Assembly (NCBI GenBank): GCA_034432935.1
Contig: DAOUBD010000077.1
Coordinates: 1 to 64,000 of the forward strand
Direction of reading: 5' to 3'
Source of the DNA: DAOUAG01 sp034432935
Lineage (GTDB): Bacteria > Chloroflexota > Dehalococcoidia > SM23-28-2 > RBG-16-64-32
DNA: 64,000 nt
In this document: positions 32,406-41,441 of the stretch, piece by piece
Numbering within the stretch: the first letter of the stretch is position 1
How the letters are laid out: every line of letters starts with the position of its first letter
Translations under genes and position numbers: made by a program
The notes under the pieces: generated by a model
Told to the model about the DNA's origin: nothing
The model's database searches: none
Seen by the model: only the letters and a program-made list of their open reading frames with translations

Positions 32406-35045
32406 ATGACGACTGAGACGGAAACCCCCTCCTTCGGCAACGTACGCCCCATCAAGATCGAAGAGGAGATGCGCTCCTCGTACCTGGACTACGCCATGAG
32501 CGTTATCGTGGCGCGGGCCCTGCCCGATATTCGCGACGGGCTCAAGCCCGTACAGCGCCGCATCCTTTACGCCATGGACGACATGGGCCTCGGGCCCGGT
32601 TCCCAGTACAAGAAGAGCGCCCGTATTGTGGGCGAAGTCCTAGGCAAGTATCACCCCCATGGCGACGATCCCGTCTACGAGGCGATGGTGCGCATGGCCC
32701 AGCCCTTCACCATGCGTTACCCGCTGGTGGACGGCCAGGGCAACTTCGGCTCCATCGATAACGACCCGCCGGCTGCCATGCGCTACACCGAGGCCCGCTT
32801 GGCCCCGATAGCCGTGGAGCTACTGGCCGATATCGACCGCAACACCGTCGATTTCGTGCCCAATTTCGACGACTCCCTAAAGGAGCCCGTGGTGCTGCCG
32901 GCCCGGCTCCCTAACCTTTTGGCCAACGGTGCCTCCGGCATCGCCGTAGGCATGGCCACCAACATCCCGCCCCACAACCTGGCCGAGCTGTGCGACGCCA
33001 TCTCCTACCTCATCGACCACCCAGAGGCCACCACGGACGACCTCTCGGCGATCGTCAAGGGCCCCGATTTCCCCACCGGCGGCGTCATCTTCCGCTACGA
33101 GACCGTTCGCCTGCCGGCCACCAACGGCCAGGGCCCCACCACGGAGCGCCGTGACGCCATCCGCACAGCCTACGCCGACGGCAAGGGCCGCATCATCATG
33201 CGGGCCAAGGTCCATGTGGAAGAGATGCCCAAGGGCAACCGCAACCAGCTTGTGGTGACCGAACTGCCCTACCAGACCAACAAGGCTGCCCTCGTCGAAA
33301 AGATAGCCGAGCTGGTCCGCAACAAACGAATCGAGGGCATCGCCGACCTGCGGGACGAGTCCGACCGGCACGGGATGCGGATCGTCATCGAGCTGAAGCG
33401 GGAGAGCCAGCCCAGCGCCGTCCTGAGCGCCCTCTATAAGCACACTGCGATGCAGTCTGCCTTCGCCGTCAACATGCTGGCTCTAGTGGACGGCCAGCCC
33501 CGTACCGTCAGCCTGAAGAAGATCCTAGAGTCCTACATCAACCACCGCCGCGAGGTGATCCGCCGCCGCAGCGAGTTTGACCTGGAGAAGGCCCGGGAGC
33601 GCGCCCACATCCTGGAAGGTCTACTGAAGGCTATCGACATGCTGGACCAGGTCATCCAGACCATCCGTCGCTCGCCCTCGGCAGAGGAGGCGAAGGCGCG
33701 CCTCATGCGCTCGCCCTTCGGCCTGACCGACCGGCAGGCCCAGGCGGTGCTGGACATGCAGCTCCGCCGCCTGGCCCGGCTGGAGCGCCAGAAGATCCAG
33801 GACGAGTACGCCGATCTCATCAAGCAGATCGCCTACCTCGAAGACCTCCTCGCCAACCCCCGCAAGATGGACTTCTTGATCCGGGATGACGCCATGGACC
33901 TGAAGAAGACCTACGGCGACGCCCGCCGCACGGAGATCCGGGACCAGGAGCCGGAGGAGTTCTCCGAGGAGGACATGGTGGCCCACCAGGAGGTGGTGGT
34001 CACCCTCTCCGCCCGGGGGTTCATCAAGCGCTTGCCCCTGAGCACCTTCCGGGCCCAACGCCGGGGCGGCGTCGGCATCATTGGCATGAAGACCCGCGAG
34101 AACGACGCCGTACGCCACCTGCTGGTGGCCGACACCCACGACAAGCTCATCTTCTTCACCGACCGCGGGCGTTGCTTCCAGGTCAGGACCTATGAGGTCA
34201 CGGACGAGTCGCGGCAGGCCCGCGGCGAGTCCATCGCCCAACTCCTGCCCAGCCTAGACCCCAAGGAACGCATCACCGCGGTGGTCCGCGTCCCTCCTGA
34301 GGCCGAGCACGACTACATGATCATGGCCACACGCCTGGGCGAGGTGAAGAAGACGCCGATGCGGGGCTTTGCCAACGTTCGCCGCGATGGCCTCAACGCC
34401 ATGGATCTGGAACCCCGCGACGAGCTCGTGGCGGCCAAGCTGGCCACGGATGACGACCAGGCCATTCTGGTAACTGCCCGTGGGCAGGCCCTCAAGTTTC
34501 CGGTGCGTCAACTGCGTTCTGCTTCCCGCCAGTCCGGCGGGGTGCGGGGGATCCGCCTGGCGGCAGGAGACCAGGTGGTGGCCATGGACATAGCCCACGC
34601 CGGCAAGGAGCTTCTGGTGGTCAGCGCTCAGGGTTACGGCAAGCGGACGCCGGTGGAGGACTACCCCTTGCAGGGCCGCGGCGGCCAGGGGGTCATCACC
34701 TTCAAGACCAACCCCAAGACCGGCGAACTGGTCACCGCCCGTACCGTGGACCCAGAACACGAGTTGATGGTGATATCGGAGGGCGGCACCGTCCTGCGCA
34801 CCCCCGTCAAGCACATCTCCCAGCAGGGACGCTCGACCCAGGGTGTGACCATCATGGACGTCAGCGAGGGCGACAGGGTGGCCGCCATCGCCGTCGTGGA
34901 CATGCGCCGGGAGTTCAGCGGCATCGAGGCTCTGCCCACCGGCGCCGTGGTGAAGCCCGGGGCCCGGCCAGGGCAGCCGGCCGCCCCCAAGAAGGCGCGC
35001 CCGGCGCCTCCGCCGCCGCGGACACCTAAGGACAAGAGGGGCTAG
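32406..35045 (+). CDS. gyrA: DNA gyrase subunit A
   Basis: Breaks and rejoins DNA and, with GyrB, introduces negative supercoils. In the 879-residue protein the catalytic Tyr127 is in AAMRYTEARL, and the C-terminal beta-pinwheel carries the GyrA box QRRGGVG, which marks gyrase rather than topoisomerase IV. The quinolone-determining segment reads HPHGDDPVYE: Asp88 stands where E. coli has Ser83, Pro89 for Ala84 and Glu92 for Asp87. The last 30 residues are a Pro/Lys/Arg-rich tail. A TATGAT (32327-32332) is a possible -10 box. RidA, Hsp20 and Lon genes follow closely on the same strand; gyrB is not in the window. Confidence 0.97.
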   Translation: MTTETETPSFGNVRPIKIEEEMRSSYLDYAMSVIVARALPDIRDGLKPVQRRILYAMDDMGLGPGSQYKKSARIVGEVLGKYHPHGDDPVYEAMVRMAQPFTMRYPLVDGQGNFGSIDNDPPAAMRYTEARLAPIAVELLADIDRNTVDFVPNFDDSLKEPVVLPARLPNLLANGASGIAVGMATNIPPHNLAELCDAISYLIDHPEATTDDLSAIVKGPDFPTGGVIFRYETVRLPATNGQGPTTERRDAIRTAYADGKGRIIMRAKVHVEEMPKGNRNQLVVTELPYQTNKAALVEKIAELVRNKRIEGIADLRDESDRHGMRIVIELKRESQPSAVLSALYKHTAMQSAFAVNMLALVDGQPRTVSLKKILESYINHRREVIRRRSEFDLEKARERAHILEGLLKAIDMLDQVIQTIRRSPSAEEAKARLMRSPFGLTDRQAQAVLDMQLRRLARLERQKIQDEYADLIKQIAYLEDLLANPRKMDFLIRDDAMDLKKTYGDARRTEIRDQEPEEFSEEDMVAHQEVVVTLSARGFIKRLPLSTFRAQRRGGVGIIGMKTRENDAVRHLLVADTHDKLIFFTDRGRCFQVRTYEVTDESRQARGESIAQLLPSLDPKERITAVVRVPPEAEHDYMIMATRLGEVKKTPMRGFANVRRDGLNAMDLEPRDELVAAKLATDDDQAILVTARGQALKFPVRQLRSASRQSGGVRGIRLAAGDQVVAMDIAHAGKELLVVSAQGYGKRTPVEDYPLQGRGGQGVITFKTNPKTGELVTARTVDPEHELMVISEGGTVLRTPVKHISQQGRSTQGVTIMDVSEGDRVAAIAVVDMRREFSGIEALPTGAVVKPGARPGQPAAPKKARPAPPPPRTPKDKRG

Positions 35046-35049
35046 CCCG

Positions 35050-35514
35050 ATGGGACGGGTTGCCAGACGCCTCCAAGAGCTCGGCCTGGAGCTGCCCCAG
35101 CGCCGCTCGGCGGGCCAGTACGTAGGCGCTGTCCGCTCGGGAGACCTCATCTTCGTCTCCGGCGCGGGGCCCGTGGGCCCAGGCGGCATCATCACCGGCA
35201 AGGTTGGCGCCCAAGTGGATATTGACGCCGCCAAGGAGGCCGCCCGTTTGTGCGTCCTCAACTGTCTGGCCGCCATCCAGGAGGTCACCGGCGACCTGGA
35301 CCGGGTGACGCGAGTCGTCAAGGTCGTGGGCTTCGTCAACAGCGCGCCGGGCTTCAACCAGCAGCATACCGTTATGGACGCCGCCTCCAGCTTGCTGATA
35401 TCGTTGTTCGGTGAGGCTGGCGCTCACGCCCGAAGCTCCGTTGGCGTTCCAGACCTGCCTATGGACATCGCCGTGGAGGTCGAGATGATCGTCGAAGCCG
35501 CCGCAGGAGGATAG
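35050..35514 (+). CDS. RidA/YjgF-family protein
   Basis: A 154-residue member of the YjgF/YER057c/UK114 family, of the slightly longer subgroup (about 150 residues versus 128 for RidA). GDLIFVSGAGPV is the N-terminal family motif. ARSSVGVPDLPMDIAVEVEMI holds the conserved Arg that binds the carboxylate of imine/enamine intermediates in RidA. Likely role is hydrolysis of reactive enamines or a related deamination; not all subgroups have this activity. It starts 4 nt after gyrA and is probably read through from it. Confidence 0.88.
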   Translation: MGRVARRLQELGLELPQRRSAGQYVGAVRSGDLIFVSGAGPVGPGGIITGKVGAQVDIDAAKEAARLCVLNCLAAIQEVTGDLDRVTRVVKVVGFVNSAPGFNQQHTVMDAASSLLISLFGEAGAHARSSVGVPDLPMDIAVEVEMIVEAAAGG

Positions 35515-35540
35515 ACCGCTAGGCGAGGGGAGGGTACCCC

Positions 35541-35981
35541 ATGAGCCCGCGCAACGACATCTTTACGGAGTTCCAGCGCATCCATGAACGCATGGAGCGG
35601 GCCTACCAGCGGGTTATCGGCGGGCCCGGGAGCCCCCGCTTTTGCGTCCCCTTCCTGGAGCCGCCCGTCGATATCTACGAGACCCCGAACGAGGTGGTGG
35701 TTCTGGTCGAGATGGCCGGCATCTCGCCCCAGGACGTCAGCATCCAGCTAGACGGCACGGTCCTCAGCGTCAGCGGCGAGAGGAGACCGCTGGGCGGACG
35801 CCCGGGCCGGGTCTACTCCCAGATGGAGATCCCCCACGGCCGCTTTCAACGGGACCTCCTGCTGCCAGCGGAGGTTAACGCCGAGGCCGCCCATGCCGTC
35901 TACAAAGACGGCATCCTAGAGATCGTGCTCCCCAAGGCGGCTCCCGTCAGCGGGCGCCGCCTCCGCATCACCATCCGCTAG
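35541..35981 (+). CDS. Small heat-shock protein (Hsp20/alpha-crystallin family)
   Basis: A 146-residue holdase chaperone. The alpha-crystallin domain spans about residues 38-135, with PVDIYETPNEVVVLVEMAGI at its start and DGILEIVLPK near its end. The final RLRITIR carries an I-x-I type anchor used in oligomer assembly. It precedes lon by about 30 nt, a pairing of holdase and protease that makes sense for protein quality control. No HrcA/CIRCE operator is visible between 35515 and 35540. Confidence 0.93.
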   Translation: MSPRNDIFTEFQRIHERMERAYQRVIGGPGSPRFCVPFLEPPVDIYETPNEVVVLVEMAGISPQDVSIQLDGTVLSVSGERRPLGGRPGRVYSQMEIPHGRFQRDLLLPAEVNAEAAHAVYKDGILEIVLPKAAPVSGRRLRITIR

Positions 35982-36015
35982 CCCGATCCAGCCATGTTGA
36001 GACGCTGAGGTGCTG

Positions 36016-38433
36016 ATGAACGAGGGCCAAGACAGGCAGGCGCCGCTGGAAGAGAACCGCGCACCACCCCCCAAGACCTCGACCCAGGTCCCCTCGGTGA
36101 TGCCCGCTATCCCCAGCGGCTCTACCGTCATGTACCCCCAACAACTGGTGCCCGTCCTGGCCACCGAAGAGCGCGATATCCGCGCCATCGATGACACCGC
36201 CTCCTCCGAGGGCAAGATGATCGCCATCTTCCCCCAGAGCGCCATCGCCGAGGGCCGTTACGAGGGTGAACTCCTCCCCGTAGGCACCGCCGCGACCATC
36301 GTCCGCATGGCCAAAGGGCCCGACGGCGCTATCCACGCCATCCTCCAAGGCGTTAGTCGCATCCGCCTTCTCGCCGTCGAGCAGGAGCACCCCTATCCTG
36401 TCGTACGCGTCGAACCCTTGCGCGACGAGATCGAACCCTCGGTGCAACTGGAGGCCAAGGCCCGGGCCGCCATGGACGCCTTCGTCCGGGTGGTCGATCT
36501 CTCGGAATCGCTCCCTAAGGAGCTGGCCACCGCCGTCGCCAACATCGGCGAGCCGTCGGCCTTGGCCGACTTTATCGCGGCTAACCTGCCGCTGAAGGCC
36601 GAGCAGCGCTACGCCATCCTAGAAGAGACCAACGTGAGCAAGCGCCTGGACCAGGTGCGGGACCTGCTGGCCCACGAGGTGGAAGTGCTGGAGGTGCAGT
36701 CCAAGATCCACGCTGACGTGCGCGGCGAACTGGACAAGCGGCAGCGGGAGTTCATCCTGAGGGAGCAGCTCAAGGCCATACAGCGGGAGCTGGGAGAAGG
36801 CGAAGGGGCGCCGGAGCTGGCGGAACTGAAGCAGCGCCTGGAGGCCGCCGGCCTGCCAGAGGCCGCCCGCAAGGAGGCCGACCGGGAGATGCAACGCCTG
36901 GCCAACATCCCGCCCATGTCCCCCGAATACCAGGTAGCCCGCACCTACCTGGAGTGGCTGGCGGACCTACCCTGGAACAAGAGCACCGAGGACCAGCTAG
37001 ACATCCGCCGGGCCGAGCAGATCTTGGAGGAAGACCACTACGGCCTGCAAAAGGTGAAGCGCCGCATTCTGGACTATCTGGCCGTGCGCCAGCTCAAGAA
37101 GGGCGAAGCCAAAGGCCCCATCCTGTGCTTCGTGGGCCCGCCCGGCACGGGCAAAACCTCCCTTGGCCAGTCCATCGCTAGGGCCCTTGGCCGCAAGTTC
37201 ATTCGCATGGCCTTGGGAGGAATCCGGGACGAAGCCGAGATACGCGGGCACCGCCGCACCTACGTCGGCGCCATGCCTGGCCGCATCATCCAAGAGATCC
37301 GGCGGGCCGGAGTGAACAACCCCCTCATCATGCTGGATGAGGTGGACAAACTGGGCGCCGACTTCCGCGGCGACCCGGCCTCTGCCCTGCTAGAGGTCCT
37401 CGATCCTGCCCAGAACTCCACCTTTACCGACCGTTATCTGGATGTGGCCTTCGACCTCTCCCGCGTCTTCTTCATCGCCACCGCCAACGTCACCGACACC
37501 ATCCCCAGCCCTCTACGCGACCGCATGGAGATCATCGAGCTCCCCGGCTACACCGAGCACGAGAAGCTGGAGATCGGCCGCCGCTATCTCCTGCCGCGGC
37601 AGATGCAAGAGAACGGCATCCCCGAAACGGCCCTCCGGGTGACGGACGGCGCCATCCTGGAGATCATCCGCTCTTACACTCGCGAGGCCGGCGTCCGGAA
37701 CCTGGAAAGAGAGCTGGGCAGCATCTGCCGGGGCGTTGCCCGGCGCATCGCCTCGGGGGAGGAGGGCCCCTTCGCCATCGGCACCGAGGACGTCGCCGAG
37801 TTCCTGGGCCCGCCGCGCTTCCGCTGGGAGATGGCGACGGAGCAGGACGAGGTGGGCGTGGCGACGGGGTTAGCGGCCACCGTTGCCGGGGGCGACGTCT
37901 TGTTCGTGGAAGCCACCATCGTTCCCGGCAGGGGGCGCCTCATCCTGACCGGCAAGCTGGGGGACGTGATGCAGGAGTCGGCCCAGGCCGCCCTCACCTA
38001 CGCCCGTTCCCGGGCGGCTGCCCTGGGCATACCAACCAGCGCCTTCGAGAAGAACGACATCCACATCCACGTGCCGGCGGGCGCCGTGCCCAAGGACGGC
38101 CCCTCCGCCGGCGTCACCATGGCCACCGCCGTGGTCTCGGCCCTCACCCACCGCCCGGTCCGCAAGGAGGTGGCCATGACCGGCGAGATCACCTTGCGGG
38201 GAAAGGTGCTGCCGGTGGGCGCCGTCCGCGACAAGGTCCTGGCCGCCCACCGCGCCGGCTGCAAACGCGTGGTCATACCGCGAGACAACGTGAACGACCT
38301 CCTCGACGTCCCCGAGGAGGTCCGCCGCGACCTCGACTTTGTCCTGGTTGAGCACGTAGACGACGCCCTCAATGCGGCCCTGCACCCGGAGAAGGCGCAG
38401 GAGAAGCCGCGCCTCGCCGCCGTCGGGGGCTAG
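36016..38433 (+). CDS. lon: ATP-dependent protease Lon
   Basis: Degrades damaged and regulatory proteins in the cytoplasm. The 805-residue protein has the N-terminal substrate-binding LON domain (about 20-215), a coiled-coil linker, the AAA+ module with Walker A GPPGTGKT (374-381), and the C-terminal S16 protease. Ser697 (KDGPSAG) and Lys740 (GAVRDK) form the dyad with the same 43-residue spacing as in E. coli Lon. ATG 36016 sits 5 nt after GCTGAGG; GTG 36010 is a less likely start. marC follows after 9 nt. Confidence 0.97.
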   Translation: MNEGQDRQAPLEENRAPPPKTSTQVPSVMPAIPSGSTVMYPQQLVPVLATEERDIRAIDDTASSEGKMIAIFPQSAIAEGRYEGELLPVGTAATIVRMAKGPDGAIHAILQGVSRIRLLAVEQEHPYPVVRVEPLRDEIEPSVQLEAKARAAMDAFVRVVDLSESLPKELATAVANIGEPSALADFIAANLPLKAEQRYAILEETNVSKRLDQVRDLLAHEVEVLEVQSKIHADVRGELDKRQREFILREQLKAIQRELGEGEGAPELAELKQRLEAAGLPEAARKEADREMQRLANIPPMSPEYQVARTYLEWLADLPWNKSTEDQLDIRRAEQILEEDHYGLQKVKRRILDYLAVRQLKKGEAKGPILCFVGPPGTGKTSLGQSIARALGRKFIRMALGGIRDEAEIRGHRRTYVGAMPGRIIQEIRRAGVNNPLIMLDEVDKLGADFRGDPASALLEVLDPAQNSTFTDRYLDVAFDLSRVFFIATANVTDTIPSPLRDRMEIIELPGYTEHEKLEIGRRYLLPRQMQENGIPETALRVTDGAILEIIRSYTREAGVRNLERELGSICRGVARRIASGEEGPFAIGTEDVAEFLGPPRFRWEMATEQDEVGVATGLAATVAGGDVLFVEATIVPGRGRLILTGKLGDVMQESAQAALTYARSRAAALGIPTSAFEKNDIHIHVPAGAVPKDGPSAGVTMATAVVSALTHRPVRKEVAMTGEITLRGKVLPVGAVRDKVLAAHRAGCKRVVIPRDNVNDLLDVPEEVRRDLDFVLVEHVDDALNAALHPEKAQEKPRLAAVGG

Positions 38434-38442
38434 GCGGCGCCC

Positions 38443-39033
38443 GTGGGCGAAGATCTGGCCCGCGCCTTCATCTCCTTCTTCGCCATCGTCGACCCCATCG
38501 GCAACGTCGCCGTGTTCTACCTGCTGGCCAAGTCCTTCAGCCTGGGCCGGCGCGTGCAGATCGCCACGGTCGCCGTGGGCACAGCCCTGGCGCTCCTCCT
38601 CGTCTTCGCGCTGGCGGGCCGAGAGGTGTTGGACTTCTTGGATATCTCGGTGGACAGCTTCAAGGTGGCCGCCGGCTTTCTCCTCCTGCCCACCGCTTAC
38701 CGCCTCTTGGAGCGTGGCCAGTCCATCGATATCACCGCCGGCGAGGAGGCTGACCCCGTACAGATCGCTGTGGCGCCTTTGGCCACGCCCCTCATCGCTG
38801 GCCCCGGCGCTTTGGCCACCGCCATCTCCCTCTCCGATACCTTGGGCCGGACCCCTACGGTCCTGGGCGCCGGCCTTGTCCTCCTGCTAACGTTCGTCGC
38901 CTTCACAGCCGCGGCCTGGGTCTTCCAAGTACTGGGGGCGTCCCTCCTCAGGCTTCTATCCCGGCTGGTGGGCATCCTGCTGGTGGCCATCGCCGCCGAT
39001 TTTATCCTGGAGGGCCTAAGCGCCACCTTTTAG
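38443..39033 (+). CDS. MarC-family integral membrane protein
   Basis: A 196-residue protein with six hydrophobic segments, of the MarC/NAAT family. FFAIVDPIGNVAVFYLLAK is the diagnostic first helix with Asp-Pro-Xaa-Gly-Asn, and APLATPLIAGPGALATAI is the second conserved block. Function is uncertain: some relatives are reported as amino-acid transporters, while MarC itself has no agreed role. GTG start; translated directly after lon, convergent with the dehydrogenase gene (29 nt between stop codons). Confidence 0.88.
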   Translation: MGEDLARAFISFFAIVDPIGNVAVFYLLAKSFSLGRRVQIATVAVGTALALLLVFALAGREVLDFLDISVDSFKVAAGFLLLPTAYRLLERGQSIDITAGEEADPVQIAVAPLATPLIAGPGALATAISLSDTLGRTPTVLGAGLVLLLTFVAFTAAAWVFQVLGASLLRLLSRLVGILLVAIAADFILEGLSATF

Positions 39034-39062
39034 GGCGGCGTCCGGGGAGCTGGCCCCGCTCT

Positions 39063-40130
39063 TCAGTACCCGCGCGATGGGTCCACCACGTTGCGCAGCG
39101 CTTCCCCCGCGAGATAGCGCCGCAGGTTGTCGCAGAAAAGATCCACGGCCCGCTCCATGTAGCGCGGCGTCCCTCCGCTGATGTGGGGCGTGACCAACAC
39201 GTTCTCCAGACTCCAGAGCTCGCTCTCCGCCGGCAGCGGCTCGATCTCGAAGACGTCCAGCGCCGCGCCGGCGATCCAGCCCTCCTTCAAGGCCCGTACC
39301 AGCGCCCGCTCATCCACGACGGCCCCTCTGGCGATGTTTATGATGACCGCCCTCGGTCTCATGGCCCGCAGCTCCGGCTCGCCGATGAGTCCACGGGAAT
39401 CCGGCGTCAGGGGCACGCTCAGCACTACGTAGTCGCTCTCGGCCAGCAGGTAGAGCAGGTCTGCCGGGGGCAAGATTTCGTCCACGAACGGCGCGCCGGC
39501 TTCCCGGCCCCGGGACCGCTGGTTAGCCGACCGGCGCAGGCCCAACACTCGCATCCCCAGCTCGTGCGCCAGGCGGGCCACCCGTGTGCCTATGGCGCCC
39601 ATGCCGATGATGCCCACCGTCCGCCCTTCCAGCTCGTCGGGCCAGTAGGGCTGCCAGGCCCGGCTGGCCTGGGCGCGCCAGGCCCGGGGGAAGCCCTTGG
39701 CGAAGGCGATCATGGCGCCGATGACGTACTCGCTGATGGGCACAGCGTGGATGCCGCTGGCCGTGGTGACGGTGATGCCGGATCTCAGCACCGGCGCGTC
39801 CAGCAGCCGGTCAACCCCGGCGCTGGTCAACTGGATCCAGCGCAGCCGGGGCGCCCGCGAGGCGATGTCCTCCGGCACCACGGGGTTGGACAAGATCACC
39901 TCCGTCTGGGCGAGGATAGCGTCGAGATTGCGCCGCGCCTCTTCGGGGCTCTCCTCGCCGCCAGCGGGCGGCTCCCCGTAGCCTGCCCACAAGGGCCGCC
40001 CGCCCCGGTACTCCCGGCGCTGCGCCGGCGTCAGCGCCCACACCTCCAGCCGGGGATCGGTATTCCGGATCTTTTGCTGTAGCCCCTCCTCTACGGGAAT
40101 CGCCAGGGTGACGCGTACCTTTTCTCCCAT
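39063..40130 (-). CDS. D-2-hydroxyacid dehydrogenase
   Basis: A 355-residue NAD(P)-dependent enzyme of the SerA/GhrA superfamily. The Rossmann loop is GMGAIGTRVA; catalytic Arg is in NIARGAVVDE, Glu in DVFEIEPLP, and His in VTPHISGG. Replacement of the usual GxGxxG by GMGAIG is normal in this family. The N-terminal 70 residues are longer than in GhrA-type enzymes, and the substrate (glyoxylate, hydroxypyruvate or another 2-keto acid) cannot be read. No ACT or ASB regulatory domain, so it is not a typical SerA. Confidence 0.88.
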   Translation of the reverse strand: MGEKVRVTLAIPVEEGLQQKIRNTDPRLEVWALTPAQRREYRGGRPLWAGYGEPPAGGEESPEEARRNLDAILAQTEVILSNPVVPEDIASRAPRLRWIQLTSAGVDRLLDAPVLRSGITVTTASGIHAVPISEYVIGAMIAFAKGFPRAWRAQASRAWQPYWPDELEGRTVGIIGMGAIGTRVARLAHELGMRVLGLRRSANQRSRGREAGAPFVDEILPPADLLYLLAESDYVVLSVPLTPDSRGLIGEPELRAMRPRAVIINIARGAVVDERALVRALKEGWIAGAALDVFEIEPLPAESELWSLENVLVTPHISGGTPRYMERAVDLFCDNLRRYLAGEALRNVVDPSRGY

Positions 40131-40344
40131 GGCAGCGGCCTACGCGGCGTGCGCTTCGGTGGCATGGCCGCGGCGCTGGACCGCCATAGTTTCGTCGATG
40201 GAGGCCATTCTTAACCCTTCGTTAACTGACAGCGCAGTACACATAACTTACTGTATATCTAGGAGCCAGCCAAAGCTCCCACTACTGCCGGAAACAATCG
40301 TACCGGGCTTCCCGGGGCGAGCCAAGAGAGTGCGAGGGACCGAG

Positions 40345-41439
40345 GTGACGGACGGCGGACGGCCCGCAGAGGGCGGTGAGAGCCAAACGACGAGCCCAAA
40401 GGGAGGGTACAGGCCATCTAGGGGGTTTCTCTTCGGCATGGCCGGCGTCGTCTTCTTGGCCATCGTCCTAGCGGCCGCCGCCGCCGTCGCCGCTAGCCGC
40501 GACCCGCAAGTACAGACAGGCCCTCTGCCGCCACCGCCGCCAGTAGAGGTCACCAGGCCGCCCAGGCCGGTGACGCCCGAGCCCGACATCACCTCCAACC
40601 AGCCGCTGCGCGTGGAGCCTGACGGTGGGCAGGCCCATGCTCCCGCTTCCGGCGTCAGCGCCAGCCCTACTGCCGTGGCCAGCTCCTGGTCTACGGGCCC
40701 CATTTTGTCAACCCCGGCCCCCGCAGCGGCCATCAGCCCGTCCTCAGCCTGGCTCGCCCAGCAGGCCGCCTCTATCTACGGCGTACGCATAGTCCTCGAA
40801 GGGCAAGACTGGGGAGACGATGAGACCGCCCAGACGGAAAACATCGGTGCCGTCATCAGCGCCATGGACGTCCTTCCGGTCACCGTCACATCCTCCATCG
40901 CTGCCCACCCGGCGGGCCCGCTGGCGCTGCTTTCCAACACCCAGGGCAGGACCGAGGGCGGATGGCAGCCCTATGGTGGCGGAGGGCTGAGCTTCTACAC
41001 CAACTCTGATCAAGGGCCCTCCGGCTACGGCCCCTCCAACCAGGTGGTGCTGGATAAGGGCGCCGACCGCATGACCGTCGCTCACGAACTGCTCCACGCC
41101 TACCAGTTTCGCAACGTTGGCCCGGACGGCTACGCGCTGGCCCTGCTGGGAGAAGAGATGCGTTCCTTCATGGCCGCCACCGGATGGCGCCAGACAGCCT
41201 CCGATGAAGAGCTGCGGCGTGCTGTCCACCAGCCATGGGAGGCCCTCTCGTCCCTCTTCCGGTACGAAGGACGCCCTCTCACCTACGCAGACCGCGACGG
41301 CCAAGCCGTGTCCCTCCCTGTCAGCAACCCCATCGAGGCCTTCGCCACTGCTGGGGCCATATACTACGCGCGGCCCGCAGGCATGGCCCTCCCGGACTGG
41401 CCGGAATACTGGGACTGGTTCCGCGCCAACCTCGGCTGA
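40345..41439 (+). CDS. Membrane-anchored protein with HELLH putative metallopeptidase motif
   Basis: A 364-residue protein with one N-terminal membrane span (about 28-50), a Pro/Val/Thr-rich stalk (55-130) and an external domain (135-364). The domain has MTVAHELLHAYQFRNVG with HELLH at 247-251 and a Glu pair at 270-271 that could be the third zinc ligand. No known peptidase family is recognised with certainty. The motif recalls the HELMHVFQF segment of the dockerin protein at 27.2 kb. GTG 40345 is chosen because GAGGG lies 6 nt upstream; an in-frame start at 40108 overlaps the divergent dehydrogenase gene. An AT-rich island at 40205-40260 may hold the promoter. Confidence 0.65.
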   Translation: MTDGGRPAEGGESQTTSPKGGYRPSRGFLFGMAGVVFLAIVLAAAAAVAASRDPQVQTGPLPPPPPVEVTRPPRPVTPEPDITSNQPLRVEPDGGQAHAPASGVSASPTAVASSWSTGPILSTPAPAAAISPSSAWLAQQAASIYGVRIVLEGQDWGDDETAQTENIGAVISAMDVLPVTVTSSIAAHPAGPLALLSNTQGRTEGGWQPYGGGGLSFYTNSDQGPSGYGPSNQVVLDKGADRMTVAHELLHAYQFRNVGPDGYALALLGEEMRSFMAATGWRQTASDEELRRAVHQPWEALSSLFRYEGRPLTYADRDGQAVSLPVSNPIEAFATAGAIYYARPAGMALPDWPEYWDWFRANLG

Positions 41440-41441
41440 GC

